64,000 bases of DNA, taken from positions 1,674,001-1,738,000 of the forward strand of contig NZ_CP086068.1 in the NCBI RefSeq assembly GCF_020783335.1. The letters are read 5' to 3'. Below the pieces are notes generated by a model that ran no database searches, had not been told where the DNA came from, and saw only the letters and a list, made by a program, of their open reading frames with translations. The position numbers and the translations under genes are program-made. This document shows, in pieces, positions 34,304-43,191 of this stretch (positions within the stretch are counted from its first letter, which is position 1; the number at the start of each line of letters is the position of its first letter). This DNA comes from Mucilaginibacter daejeonensis (GTDB taxonomy: Bacteria > Bacteroidota > Bacteroidia > Sphingobacteriales > Sphingobacteriaceae).

Positions 34304-36628
34304 ATGAAACAGGATAACGAGTCTCGATCGCCCAAAGCAGAGGACCCGGCAGAGCTATCAGAACTTAAACGTTCGGAACCGGAAGATATAGCTGCCGGTT
34401 TCGAGGCAGTGTATGAATCATTTAAACATGCACTAAAGGAAGGGGGAATGATCAGGGCCGGTAAGGCGTTGCTGAACCTCAATCAAAAAGGGGGCTTCGA
34501 TTGCCCGTCGTGCGCCTGGCCCGATCCTGACGATGATCGGTCGGCCATAGCCGAGTATTGCGAGAGCGGTGCCAAGGCGGTGGCCGAGGAGATCACCACC
34601 AAAAGCTTGAAGGCCGATTTTTTTGCGGGGAACTCAGTTTATGATCTTTCATTACTGGACGATTACGAGATAGGTAAGAAAGGCCGCATCGCACAGCCCA
34701 TGTACTTACCCGAAGGTGCTACGCATTATCAGCCCATTAGTTGGGACGATGCTTTTAAAACGATAGCTGGTCACCTCAACCGTGCTGCTGATCCTAACCA
34801 AGCCATATTTTACACGTCAGGCCGTACCAGTAATGAGGCGGCGTTCGTATACCAATTGTTCGTGAGGCAATACGGTACCAACAACCTGCCCGATTGCTCC
34901 AACATGTGTCACGAATCTACCAGTGTGGCGCTCAAAAAACAGTGTGGATTGGGCAAGGCCTCCATTAAGTTAGATGACCTTTATCAGGCCGAAGTGATCA
35001 TCATCATCGGTCAAAACCCCGGTACCAACGCACCGCGAATGCTGTCGGCCTTACGTAAAGGGCGCGAGAACGGTGCCAAGATCATCGCCATCAATCCCAT
35101 GCGCGAGACCGGCCTGATCGGTTTCTCTGATCCACAGAATGTCAAAAGTGCGTTGCATCTCAATACCAAGGTATCTGACCTATACCTGAAACCCAAGATC
35201 AATACTGATCAGGCATTGCTCAAAGCTTTGCTAAAGAAGCTATGGGACGAGGAGCAAAATGCTCCGGGTACGGTGTTCGATCATGATTTCATTAGCAACT
35301 ACACCACCGGCTATGACGAGTTGATGGCCGCTGTAGCGGGTTACGATGCCGATGATCTGTTGGCTTACACCGGCATCACCCAAGCCGAGATGCACGAGCT
35401 TGTAGAGATGGTTAAGAACAAGAGCAAGATCATTTTTTGCTGGGCCATGGGCGTTACACAGCATAAAAATGCGGTGAATACCATTTATGATATCATGAAT
35501 ATCCTGCTCCTTAAGGGCAGTATCGGTAAGCCGGGTGCCGGATCTTGCCCCGTACGTGGGCACAGCAACGTACAGGGCGACCGCACCATGGGTATTTGGG
35601 AAAAGCCTGAAAAGGCCATGCTGGATAAGCTGCAAAGTATATACGGATTTGATCCGCCCCGTGAAGAGGGTTATGATGTGGTGAAAGCCATCAAGGCCAT
35701 GCACGAGGGTAAGGCCAAGATCTTTTTTGCCATGGGTGGCAACTTCTTGTCGGCAACGCCTGATACCACTTACTCGGCCAAGGCACTAAGGCAGTGCGAC
35801 CTGACCGTGCATGTGAGCACCAAACTTAATCGGAGCCATTTAGTGCACGGCAAAGAGGCGCTAATTCTGCCGTGCCTGAGCCGTTCTGATAAGGATATTC
35901 ATGACGGTATGGAGCATTTTGTTTCCACTGAAGGCACGACCGGCGTAGTTCAATCTTCTAAAGGGGTGTTAGAGCCTGTTTCAGAACATTTGCTGAGCGA
36001 GGTGCAGATCATTTGCCGCTTGGCTAAGGCCACCTTCGGCCCTTCAAGCGTAGTGAATTGGGATGCATTTGAAAAGAATTATGATACTATAAGGGATGAT
36101 ATCGAGAAAGTGGTCAAGGGTTTTGAGAACTATAACCAGCGGGTCAGGGTGAAGGGAGGCTTCTATCTGCCGAATGGTCCGCGTGAACGTAAGTTCGATA
36201 CGGAGGCAGGCAAGGCATATCTGATCGTGACACCGTTCGAAAAACGTACGATGAATGCCGGAGAGCTGATCATGATGACCATCCGAAGCCACGACCAGTT
36301 CAATACTACCATATATGGATTAAAAGACCGGTATAGAGGCGTGGGCAACGAGCGACGGGTTATATTCATGAACCTCAAGAACATGGAACAGCAAGGCCTG
36401 CGTAAAGATGATGTAGTGGATATTTACAATCATCATAACGGTGTGGAACGGGTGGCACGCCAGTTCATTGTAGTGGATCATGATATTGCAGAAGGTTGTG
36501 TGGCTACCTACTTCCCAGAGACCAACGTACTGGTACCGATCGATCAAACTGCCGACGAGAGTGATCAGCCAGCATCAAAGTCGGTCATCGTAACACTGAA
36601 GAAGACGGTGCGTAATGACAGGAAGTAG
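34304..36628 (+). CDS. FdhF/YdeP-family molybdopterin oxidoreductase
   Basis: The 774 residues match the length of the YdeP family, relatives of formate dehydrogenase with bis-MGD cofactor. GGFDCPSCAWPDP near residue 65 is the family start. Further on come QPISWDDAF, FYTSGRTSNEAAFVYQLF, NMCHESTSVALKKQCG, IIIGQNPGTNAPRM, the central CPVRGHSNVQGDRTMG and a C-terminal cofactor-capping domain with NERRVIFMNLKNMEQQGL. The canonical CxxCxxxC motif for an N-terminal 4Fe-4S cluster is absent, as in YdeP. No Tat signal is present, so it is cytoplasmic. Its substrate is not established; E. coli YdeP is linked to acid resistance. Adjacent fdhD supports a sulfurated molybdenum centre. Confidence 0.92.
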   Translation: MKQDNESRSPKAEDPAELSELKRSEPEDIAAGFEAVYESFKHALKEGGMIRAGKALLNLNQKGGFDCPSCAWPDPDDDRSAIAEYCESGAKAVAEEITTKSLKADFFAGNSVYDLSLLDDYEIGKKGRIAQPMYLPEGATHYQPISWDDAFKTIAGHLNRAADPNQAIFYTSGRTSNEAAFVYQLFVRQYGTNNLPDCSNMCHESTSVALKKQCGLGKASIKLDDLYQAEVIIIIGQNPGTNAPRMLSALRKGRENGAKIIAINPMRETGLIGFSDPQNVKSALHLNTKVSDLYLKPKINTDQALLKALLKKLWDEEQNAPGTVFDHDFISNYTTGYDELMAAVAGYDADDLLAYTGITQAEMHELVEMVKNKSKIIFCWAMGVTQHKNAVNTIYDIMNILLLKGSIGKPGAGSCPVRGHSNVQGDRTMGIWEKPEKAMLDKLQSIYGFDPPREEGYDVVKAIKAMHEGKAKIFFAMGGNFLSATPDTTYSAKALRQCDLTVHVSTKLNRSHLVHGKEALILPCLSRSDKDIHDGMEHFVSTEGTTGVVQSSKGVLEPVSEHLLSEVQIICRLAKATFGPSSVVNWDAFEKNYDTIRDDIEKVVKGFENYNQRVRVKGGFYLPNGPRERKFDTEAGKAYLIVTPFEKRTMNAGELIMMTIRSHDQFNTTIYGLKDRYRGVGNERRVIFMNLKNMEQQGLRKDDVVDIYNHHNGVERVARQFIVVDHDIAEGCVATYFPETNVLVPIDQTADESDQPASKSVIVTLKKTVRNDRK

Positions 36629-36741
36629 CTCAGTTGAGCGCGTACTTATTTAAATATGTTGTACAAGGGCATGGTATTTGAAACCTTCAACGTGCACATA
36701 CATGCTGAAGGTATATTATCATTCGTATTAGCTAAACGACC

Positions 36742-37134
36742 ATGGATAAACAGACATTAAAGACAGGCGCACGCATATTGCTCGGTGCCAATTTGATCGT
36801 AGCAGGAGTAGGTCATTTGACCTTTGCCCGTAAAGGTTTTCAGGCACAGGTACCCAATTGGGTGCCGCTTGAAAAGGACAACACCGTAGTATATTCCGGC
36901 TATGCAGAGATAGCATTGGGAAGCGCCATTTTGTTCACGCCAAAAAAGTATCGCTCTACCGTGGGCAAGATCGCTGCTGGTTTTTTCGCAGCGGTATTCC
37001 CGGGCAACGTTGCGCAATATGAGCATCATCGCAGTGCTTTGGGCCTTGATACAGATAGAAAGCGCTTTGTTAGGCTCTTCTTCCAACCAGTACTGATCGG
37101 TTGGGCACTGGCCAGTATGAGCGATGATAAATAG
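36742..37134 (+). CDS. DoxX-like small membrane protein
   Basis: The 130-residue protein contains four likely membrane helices with the DoxX-type order: an N-terminal helix (ARILLGANLIVAGVGHLTF), QVPNWVPLEKDNTVVYSGYAEIALGSAI, then KIAAGFFAAVFPGNVAQYEHH, and a final helix before the C terminus. DoxX-like proteins are inner-membrane proteins linked to quinone or sulfur redox and oxidative stress in some bacteria; the role here is unknown. It follows the oxidoreductase by 113 bases and may be a separate unit. A weak hairpin (ACCTTCA/TGAAGGT at 36683-36712) lies between them. Confidence 0.8.
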   Translation: MDKQTLKTGARILLGANLIVAGVGHLTFARKGFQAQVPNWVPLEKDNTVVYSGYAEIALGSAILFTPKKYRSTVGKIAAGFFAAVFPGNVAQYEHHRSALGLDTDRKRFVRLFFQPVLIGWALASMSDDK

Positions 37135-37155
37135 GTCGTTCGATCGACCATAATT

Positions 37156-37185
37156 AAAAAGGGATCTGACATCAGGCCCCTTTTT
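37156..37185 (+). terminator. Rho-independent terminator
   Basis: AAAAAGGG (37156-37163) pairs with CCCTTTTT (37178-37185) around a 14-base loop, ending in a T-run, 21 bases after the DoxX-like stop. Confidence 0.65.
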
Positions 37186-37300
37186 GGTAGTGTTTGGGTG
37201 GCATCAGCTTCGTTACATCACATCCTACGCACTTGCGTTTGTGTGGGTTTGCTTAACTAATACTATATTGCGGTATTATAAGCCAAACGCGTTCGCACTC

Positions 37301-40300
37301 ATGCGTCTCTTTCTTGTCATCACTTTTTTAAGCTGTTACTGTTCTGCTGTGCTAGCCGCGCCCAAATATGCGTTCACGCCCATTGATGTTAACAGCGGTC
37401 TTTCGGGTAACCAGGTCAGGAACATTGCCCAATTACCCGACGGGAGGATGGCCATCATTACCCAAGGGCTTATCAATATATATGATGGGGCCAGATTCGA
37501 ATATCTTCACTACAACGAGAATAATAGCGTAAAGCTTTCGGGGTATAAAGGTTTTCATCATGTATACATGGGAGCTAACGGTTATATGTGGCTCAAGAAC
37601 TATCACCAGTTGTTCATCATTGATGTAAAGCACGAACGTTTTGCGCCATCTCCTCAACAGGTGCTTCGCTCGATGGGTGTCACTTTTTCTATCAGTGACA
37701 TATTTATGGATATAGCACACCGGTTGTGGCTAGTGAGTGATAATGACGACCTTTATTTGCTGCCCGAGGGCAAGGACCGGCCACAACTTTTTCATAAAAA
37801 GATCACCTCATTGGCCGGGAAAGATGATCAGGTGTATGATGTTGCGGTGTTGGATAACAAGCTTTTCCTCTTTTACCGCTCAGGTATAATGATCTGCTTT
37901 GATCTTCGTACGGGCAAAGAGGTGTATCGACAGCAGTCGCTGACCGATGAACAACGCGAAAAGTATGCTCAAACCTCATTTGTGATACCGGCCGAGCATC
38001 AGCTTTATCAACTGCGCAACGGCGTGGGCGGTGGTACCATGCTGAGTTATGATCTTGCCAAGCGGAAATGGAATACTGTGATGCAGGCCCAAAAATGGTT
38101 GAATTACCTATCGGTCGAGCAGAATGGAGGTATTTGGGTGAGCGGTGCCGAGGGGATGTGGAAGATCGACAGAACGCTTGGTGACCGAGAGTTCATTCCG
38201 CAACTACGGCTGGTAGACGGGCAGGTGATCACTACCGAGGTGAGCACTATTTTTCATGATGATCAGGGTGGCATGTGGTTAGGTACAATTAACCGTGGGT
38301 TGCTTTACTATCACCCTGATCGCTTCAAATTTAAAAATGTAGGCAAAACGCTATTCCAAATAGACCCAGGCGCCACGATCAATGTGTCGGGATTTGCGCA
38401 GGTAGATGGTCAGCATGTGCTGGTCGGTACCTTACAAGGTCTATATCTATACAATAGTGTCACCGGGGCCATGGAAAGGTTGCAAGCGGGCAACGGATCG
38501 GTTTGTTTGTCGTTGATGCCTGACAAAAAAGGAGGTGTCTGGATAGGCACCGAGAGGGATGGACTTATATACATGGATGCACGTCGTGCGTTGCATCGCT
38601 ATCCTTCGTCACCATGGCAGGTTCATTCCATAACTTATCACACAGATACTACCTTAGTGCTAAGCACCAATGGTGACGGCTTTGGTATCTTCAACACGGC
38701 CAACGGTAAATATAGCCGCATCGAAGCCAGCAAGGGCGAAGGCCTCCACGATATATTCCAAACGGCCTTTATTGGCCAACGGCTTTTAGCTGGCATTTGT
38801 CCGGGTGGCTTTTTCATTTATGATACGCAAACCAAAAAGCTCAGGTTCAAGGCCGATAACAAAGACTACAACGCCATACTGGTCGAACGTGATAAGCATA
38901 TCTGGCTGGGTTCGCAGGATGGTTTGCAACTGTGGGATAGTTCAATGAAAAGGCTGAGGTCCTTTTATACCACAGACGGACTGATCAATAATTACATCCA
39001 GTCGATCATACAGGTGGCCGATGGTTCGCTTTGGGTGTCAACCTCGGGCGGCCTTACCCAGATCCGCACCGTGACGGATGCCGATGGCCATAAGCGTTAC
39101 CTGTTCTCTGGCTTTAACCGGTTGGATGGTGTGATCGCCAATGAATTTTGGGATCGTTCAGTATACCTGGACGCTTCGGGAAACATCTATTGGGGTGGTA
39201 CGGATGGATTCAACATCTTGCCGGTCGGGCGTGCCCCTGCACCGAAATTGAAGAATAAGCCGCTGTTCGTGAGCTTCTATCTCTTCAATAAAGAGGTGGA
39301 GCGTGGTGTGGATTATGAGGGTAACGTGATCTTGAAAGACGCGTTACTACGCACACAAGAGATCACTTTGGAGCACGACCAGGACTTCTTCAGCCTTGAG
39401 TTCTCTGCCTTGAATTACGTCAATCCGCAGCAAACCTATTATCGCTACCAGCTGATCGGTGTGGACCAACAAGAACAAGAGCTCAGATCTACAGATGGTA
39501 ACGGCCGCTTTAATTACACCGACATTCAGCCAGGCACTTATACGTTCAGGGTGAGGGCGTCTGACAATAGCAACAACTGGCAGGACAATTACGCGGAGGT
39601 CAAGGTCATCGTTAAAGCGCCGTTCTGGAGAACGGGGTTGGCTTATGTGTTATATGTCGTGATCGTTATAGGCGCCATCACTGCCGGCATCTGGTACTAT
39701 CTTGGTAAAAAGCGCGCTAAGCTGGTGCTGGAACAAAAAGAGAAGCTGGATGAAATGAAGACCGCGTTCTTTAAAAATGTGAACGCCGAGATCAGGGAGC
39801 CGTTGGCCCATATCATAGAGCCGCTGGATACCATTTTAAAGCAAACGGAGGAGGGTAGGCTGAAGCTACGCCTGAAGGAGATACAAAACAACGCTCGTGA
39901 TCTGCAAGATCTGGTTGGACAGCTATCTAAAGGGGTGCTATCGCCTGTCGAGGCTGATGAGAACGAGCTGAACATGGATGTGCTCCTTCTCAACATGCGC
40001 AAATTGCTGGACACCCAGCAGGAACGTAAGCAGCATGCCGAGGAAAAAAGCAGTAAGGAAGTGGACAATGAGACTTTGCTTACCGCTGCAGATGAAAAGC
40101 TGCTGCAGCGTGCATTGGCCTTCGTACAAACCAATATGGATGATCCGGCCTACACAGTGGAGTCGTTAAGTAAAGACATGGGTATGGATCGTACAGGTCT
40201 GTATCGTAAGCTGGTGCACATTATTGGTAAAACGCCTACCACCTTTATCAGGTCGGTCAGGCTCAAACGGGCAGCGCAACTTTTAGAAGAAGGATCAAGC

Positions 40301-40432
40301 GTTGCGGAGGTGGCTGACAAGGTAGGCTTCAATACGTCGAGCTATTTGACCAAGTGTTTTCAGGAGGAGTTCGGTATGACGCCATCCAACTATGTTGCAT
40401 CGTTAAAACGTTCGCAAAACCTCTCTAATTGA
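37301..40432 (+). CDS. HTCS-shaped transmembrane regulator without kinase or receiver domains
   Basis: From the ATG at 37301 (signal peptide MRLFLVITFLSCYCSAVLA) the protein has 1043 residues. A periplasmic Reg_prop beta-propeller part (about 25-700) and a Y_Y_Y domain (about 705-770) lead to a membrane helix (about 775-797), as in HTCS regulators of polysaccharide use. After the helix comes a HisKA-like helix pair in which FFTNISHEIRTPL is altered to FFKNVNAEIREPL: the phosphoacceptor His is Ala829. No HATPase domain and no receiver follow; about 70 linker residues lead directly to an AraC-type DNA-binding domain (about 935-1035, LSKDMGMDRTGLYRKL, VADKVGFNTSSYLTKCF). It is probably a one-component membrane sensor-regulator that controls the GH31 gene and SusCD operon next to it. 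Confidence 0.88.
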   Translation: MRLFLVITFLSCYCSAVLAAPKYAFTPIDVNSGLSGNQVRNIAQLPDGRMAIITQGLINIYDGARFEYLHYNENNSVKLSGYKGFHHVYMGANGYMWLKNYHQLFIIDVKHERFAPSPQQVLRSMGVTFSISDIFMDIAHRLWLVSDNDDLYLLPEGKDRPQLFHKKITSLAGKDDQVYDVAVLDNKLFLFYRSGIMICFDLRTGKEVYRQQSLTDEQREKYAQTSFVIPAEHQLYQLRNGVGGGTMLSYDLAKRKWNTVMQAQKWLNYLSVEQNGGIWVSGAEGMWKIDRTLGDREFIPQLRLVDGQVITTEVSTIFHDDQGGMWLGTINRGLLYYHPDRFKFKNVGKTLFQIDPGATINVSGFAQVDGQHVLVGTLQGLYLYNSVTGAMERLQAGNGSVCLSLMPDKKGGVWIGTERDGLIYMDARRALHRYPSSPWQVHSITYHTDTTLVLSTNGDGFGIFNTANGKYSRIEASKGEGLHDIFQTAFIGQRLLAGICPGGFFIYDTQTKKLRFKADNKDYNAILVERDKHIWLGSQDGLQLWDSSMKRLRSFYTTDGLINNYIQSIIQVADGSLWVSTSGGLTQIRTVTDADGHKRYLFSGFNRLDGVIANEFWDRSVYLDASGNIYWGGTDGFNILPVGRAPAPKLKNKPLFVSFYLFNKEVERGVDYEGNVILKDALLRTQEITLEHDQDFFSLEFSALNYVNPQQTYYRYQLIGVDQQEQELRSTDGNGRFNYTDIQPGTYTFRVRASDNSNNWQDNYAEVKVIVKAPFWRTGLAYVLYVVIVIGAITAGIWYYLGKKRAKLVLEQKEKLDEMKTAFFKNVNAEIREPLAHIIEPLDTILKQTEEGRLKLRLKEIQNNARDLQDLVGQLSKGVLSPVEADENELNMDVLLLNMRKLLDTQQERKQHAEEKSSKEVDNETLLTAADEKLLQRALAFVQTNMDDPAYTVESLSKDMGMDRTGLYRKLVHIIGKTPTTFIRSVRLKRAAQLLEEGSSVAEVADKVGFNTSSYLTKCFQEEFGMTPSNYVASLKRSQNLSN

Positions 40433-40437
40433 TCAAA

Positions 40438-40476
40438 TTTCAACTAATTTGTTAAAAGTTTCAACATAATTGATAA
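40438..40476 (+). promoter_or_regulatory. Direct repeat with 21-bp period upstream of the GH31 gene
   Basis: TTTCAACTAATTTGTTAA (40438-40455) and TTTCAACATAATTGATAA (40459-40476) match at 14 of 18 positions, with an exact 21-base period (two helical turns). AraC-type regulators usually bind such direct repeats. The block ends at about position -35 relative to the predicted start of transcription, where an activator would replace a weak -33 element. Confidence 0.5.
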
Positions 40477-40496
40477 CGCCGTGCGGGTGTTGAGCA

Positions 40497-40504
40497 TACA
40501 TTTG
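40497..40504 (+). promoter_or_regulatory. Promoter -7 element of the GH31 gene
   Basis: TACATTTG is an exact TAnnTTTG element 22 bases before the start codon at 40526. The nearest upstream TTG (40470-40472) is 24 bases away, too far for a normal -33 element, which fits a promoter that needs an activator. Confidence 0.45.
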
Positions 40505-40525
40505 CTCTACCAAAACGAACCAATT

Positions 40526-42862
40526 ATGATGAAAAAGAGATCAGTGAGTGCACTTGTTTTTTGGCTTACTGTTTCAACGGCCTTAGCGCAGGGAGTGGTC
40601 AAAAGCCCGTCGGTAGCTCAGGTGAAAGTGAACGACACAGAGGTGGCGGTACAGTTCTATTCGCCCTCGATCGTTAGAGTATTCAAAACACCTGTAGGCA
40701 AGCCTTACCAGAAAAAAAGCCTGGTGGTGATCAAGACCCCCGAAAGTGTGAAGGTATCACAGATCAATAACGGCAACGACCTGGTGTTACGTTCAGCGGC
40801 CTTGAAAGTGGTAGTTGACCGCACCAGCGGAAGCTTAGTCTTTTATGACCTTGCAGGAAAACGATTATTAAAGGACAGCATCACCACCTTTACTCCAAAG
40901 GACGATGCCGGCACATCCTCCTACACTGTAAAAGGCTATTTCGTACTGGATAAAGTAGAGCCGATCTATGGTGTTGGGCAGGTAATGGACGATAAGTTCA
41001 ACAGGCGTAATTCTACCTACCTCATGAAGAACGAGAATACCTTCACCTATTCGCCGTACTTTATGTCGGCCAAGGGGTATGGCGTGTATTGGGATAATTA
41101 TTCGATATCTGAATTTGTCGATAAGCCCGGCGACCTATCGTTTCAAAGTCTGGGCCATTGCGCCGACTATTATTTCATGTACGGGAAGAACGCAGATGGC
41201 GTGATCAAAGAGGTGCGTGACCTTACCGGTAAAGCACCAATGCTGCCGTTATGGGCGTACGGGTTCTTCCAAAGCAAGGAGCGTTACAACACTCAAGAAG
41301 AGGGGCTTAAGGTGATCAAAAAGTATCGCGAACTGCAGGTGCCTATCGACGTACTGATACAGGACTGGCGCTATTGGCCAGAATTTAACGGCACGGATAG
41401 CGCCTGGAACTCTCAGCGTTTTGACCCGGCACGGTTTCCGGAACCTAAAAAATGGGTTGACGCGATCCATAAGCTAAACGCTAAACTCATGATCGTGACC
41501 TGGCCGGGTTTCGGGCCTAAGACAGATCAGCGTAAGGAGTTGGAGGCTAAAAAAATGATACTCAACTTTGATACCTGGCCTCCTAAGAGCGGCGCTAAGC
41601 CATATGATGTGTTCAACCCTGAGGCATTGAATATCTATTGGAAATATTTGAACAGCCGCATATTCAGTTACATTGATAACGATGGCTGGTGGCTCGATTC
41701 AACTGAGCCCGACCACATTAATGTAAAGGAGTCTGACTTTGATGTGCCAACGCATCTGGGTTCTTATCGTAGCGTCAAGAACGCTTTTTCGCTCATGCAT
41801 AATGGTGGCATAGCCACGCACCAAAAGGGATTTAACCAAAACAAGCGTGTTGTATTGCTTACCCGCTCAGGTTTTGTAGGCCAGCAGCGTTACGGCTCAA
41901 ACACCTGGAGCGGCGACGTGGCATCTACCTGGGATATGCTGCAAAAGCAGATACCTGCTGCGCTCAACTATACCTTGATGGGTATACCCAACTGGAACAG
42001 TGATATCGGTGGTTTCTTTGCTGGCCGTTGGAACAAGGAGGGCGGCAACAAGAACCCTAAATACCAGGAGCTTTACCTGCGCTGGATGCAATTTGGCACC
42101 TTTTGCCCCATGATGCGATCGCACGGTACTGATGTGGCTCGTGAGATATTCAACTTTGGCAGCCGTGGCGATTGGTGCTTTGATGGTCAGGAAAAAATGA
42201 TCAACCTGCGTTACCGTTTGCTCCCATACACGTATAGCACATCGTGGGATGTGTCGCATAATGATGGCACGTTCATGCGTCCGCTGATCATGGACTTTAT
42301 CGCTGATCCAAAGACCCACGACCTGGGTGGTCAGTATATGTTCGGTCGTTCGATCATGGTTTCGCCAGTGACCAAACCAGAGGTGACCAACTGGCCGGTT
42401 TACCTTCCTGCGGGTACACAATGGTGGGATATGTGGACCGGTGAAAAACACCAAGGCGGGCAAACGATCGACAGGGCAGTGCCAAAGGATATAATCCCGT
42501 TGTATGTAAAGGCCGGTTCCATCGTGCCCTGGGGACCAAAGGTGCAGTACACCAACGAGAAGAACTGGGAAGATCTGGAGCTGCGAATTTATCCCGGTGC
42601 TAACGGCACATTTACCTTGTATGAGGATGAGAAGGACAATTATAACTACGAAAAAGGTATCTATAGCACTATTGATATCAAATGGAACGATCAGCAAAAA
42701 AAGCTGACCCTATCGGCTCGCAAAGGCAAATTCCCGGGGATGCTGACCTCACGCAAATTTAAAGTGTGTGTAGTAAGGCCCGGTGTTAACGTAGGTATGG
42801 AGCCTAACGTGGCCACAAAAGTTGTGAGCTATAAAGGTGACCCATTGACCGTGCAGCTATAG
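40526..42862 (+). CDS. Glycoside hydrolase family 31 (alpha-xylosidase/alpha-glucosidase type)
   Basis: The 778-residue protein starts with a signal peptide (MMKKRSVSALVFWLTVSTALAQ). An N-terminal beta-sandwich domain (about 25-235) precedes a TIM barrel. DGWWLDSTEPD contains the nucleophile Asp391 and SGDVASTWD the acid/base Asp464. IQDWRYWPEF and DIGGFF are further family motifs, followed by C-terminal beta-domains. GH31 enzymes release alpha-linked xylose or glucose from non-reducing ends; the sequence alone does not decide between them. With three GH43 enzymes nearby, an alpha-xylosidase acting on xyloglucan-type oligosaccharides is a fair guess. It sits between the kinase-less regulator and the SusCD operon with its own promoter and terminator. 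Location: periplasm. Confidence 0.92.
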   Translation: MMKKRSVSALVFWLTVSTALAQGVVKSPSVAQVKVNDTEVAVQFYSPSIVRVFKTPVGKPYQKKSLVVIKTPESVKVSQINNGNDLVLRSAALKVVVDRTSGSLVFYDLAGKRLLKDSITTFTPKDDAGTSSYTVKGYFVLDKVEPIYGVGQVMDDKFNRRNSTYLMKNENTFTYSPYFMSAKGYGVYWDNYSISEFVDKPGDLSFQSLGHCADYYFMYGKNADGVIKEVRDLTGKAPMLPLWAYGFFQSKERYNTQEEGLKVIKKYRELQVPIDVLIQDWRYWPEFNGTDSAWNSQRFDPARFPEPKKWVDAIHKLNAKLMIVTWPGFGPKTDQRKELEAKKMILNFDTWPPKSGAKPYDVFNPEALNIYWKYLNSRIFSYIDNDGWWLDSTEPDHINVKESDFDVPTHLGSYRSVKNAFSLMHNGGIATHQKGFNQNKRVVLLTRSGFVGQQRYGSNTWSGDVASTWDMLQKQIPAALNYTLMGIPNWNSDIGGFFAGRWNKEGGNKNPKYQELYLRWMQFGTFCPMMRSHGTDVAREIFNFGSRGDWCFDGQEKMINLRYRLLPYTYSTSWDVSHNDGTFMRPLIMDFIADPKTHDLGGQYMFGRSIMVSPVTKPEVTNWPVYLPAGTQWWDMWTGEKHQGGQTIDRAVPKDIIPLYVKAGSIVPWGPKVQYTNEKNWEDLELRIYPGANGTFTLYEDEKDNYNYEKGIYSTIDIKWNDQQKKLTLSARKGKFPGMLTSRKFKVCVVRPGVNVGMEPNVATKVVSYKGDPLTVQL

Positions 42863-43191
42863 AAAGCGAATTGTGGTAAAATGATAAATAGCATAGCTGG
42901 CATACATGGGTTTCATGCCAGCTGTGTTTAATGACCTATAGACCAATTAATGGTGATGTGTCAGTTCAAAGCTGACATGAGCTGTCTATTCATAGATAAT
43001 CAACCATGTTGACCAACCTATTTGAGCGACGCTAAAAACGTTAGTGTCACCAAATAACACCTATGCAGCTAAGCTAGTTAAGCGTTGGCTGTAATGAGCG
43101 ATCTATGCCTATTTGTTAATACGATCAACGCCCTAAAAAGGCGAATGGGACCGCTTTGCCAAATTTTTAACCAATAACCAAATAATAAACT
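42863..43191. other. 329-base region before the second SusC gene
   Basis: No gene is visible. The region begins with the GH31 terminator. It then has the inverted repeats TGTCAG/CTGACA (42959-42964 and 42972-42977) and TCAACCATGTTGA (about 43000-43012), possible regulator sites. It ends with the AT-rich leader (TTAACCAATAACCAAATAA) that resembles the one before the third SusC gene. No exact TAnnTTTG element was found. Confidence 0.45.
42892..42926 (+). terminator. Terminator-like hairpin after GH31
   Basis: CATAGCTGGCAT pairs with ATGCCAGCTGTG over 12 bp with one T-G wobble, an 11-base loop and a short TTT after the stem. It lies 30 bases past the GH31 stop and separates that gene from the SusCD operon. 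Confidence 0.55.

Noticed and set aside
41897..42697. Open frame of 266 codons on the minus strand
   Set aside because: Antisense to the GH31 gene, whose catalytic motifs are in the plus frame; no domain or start context.
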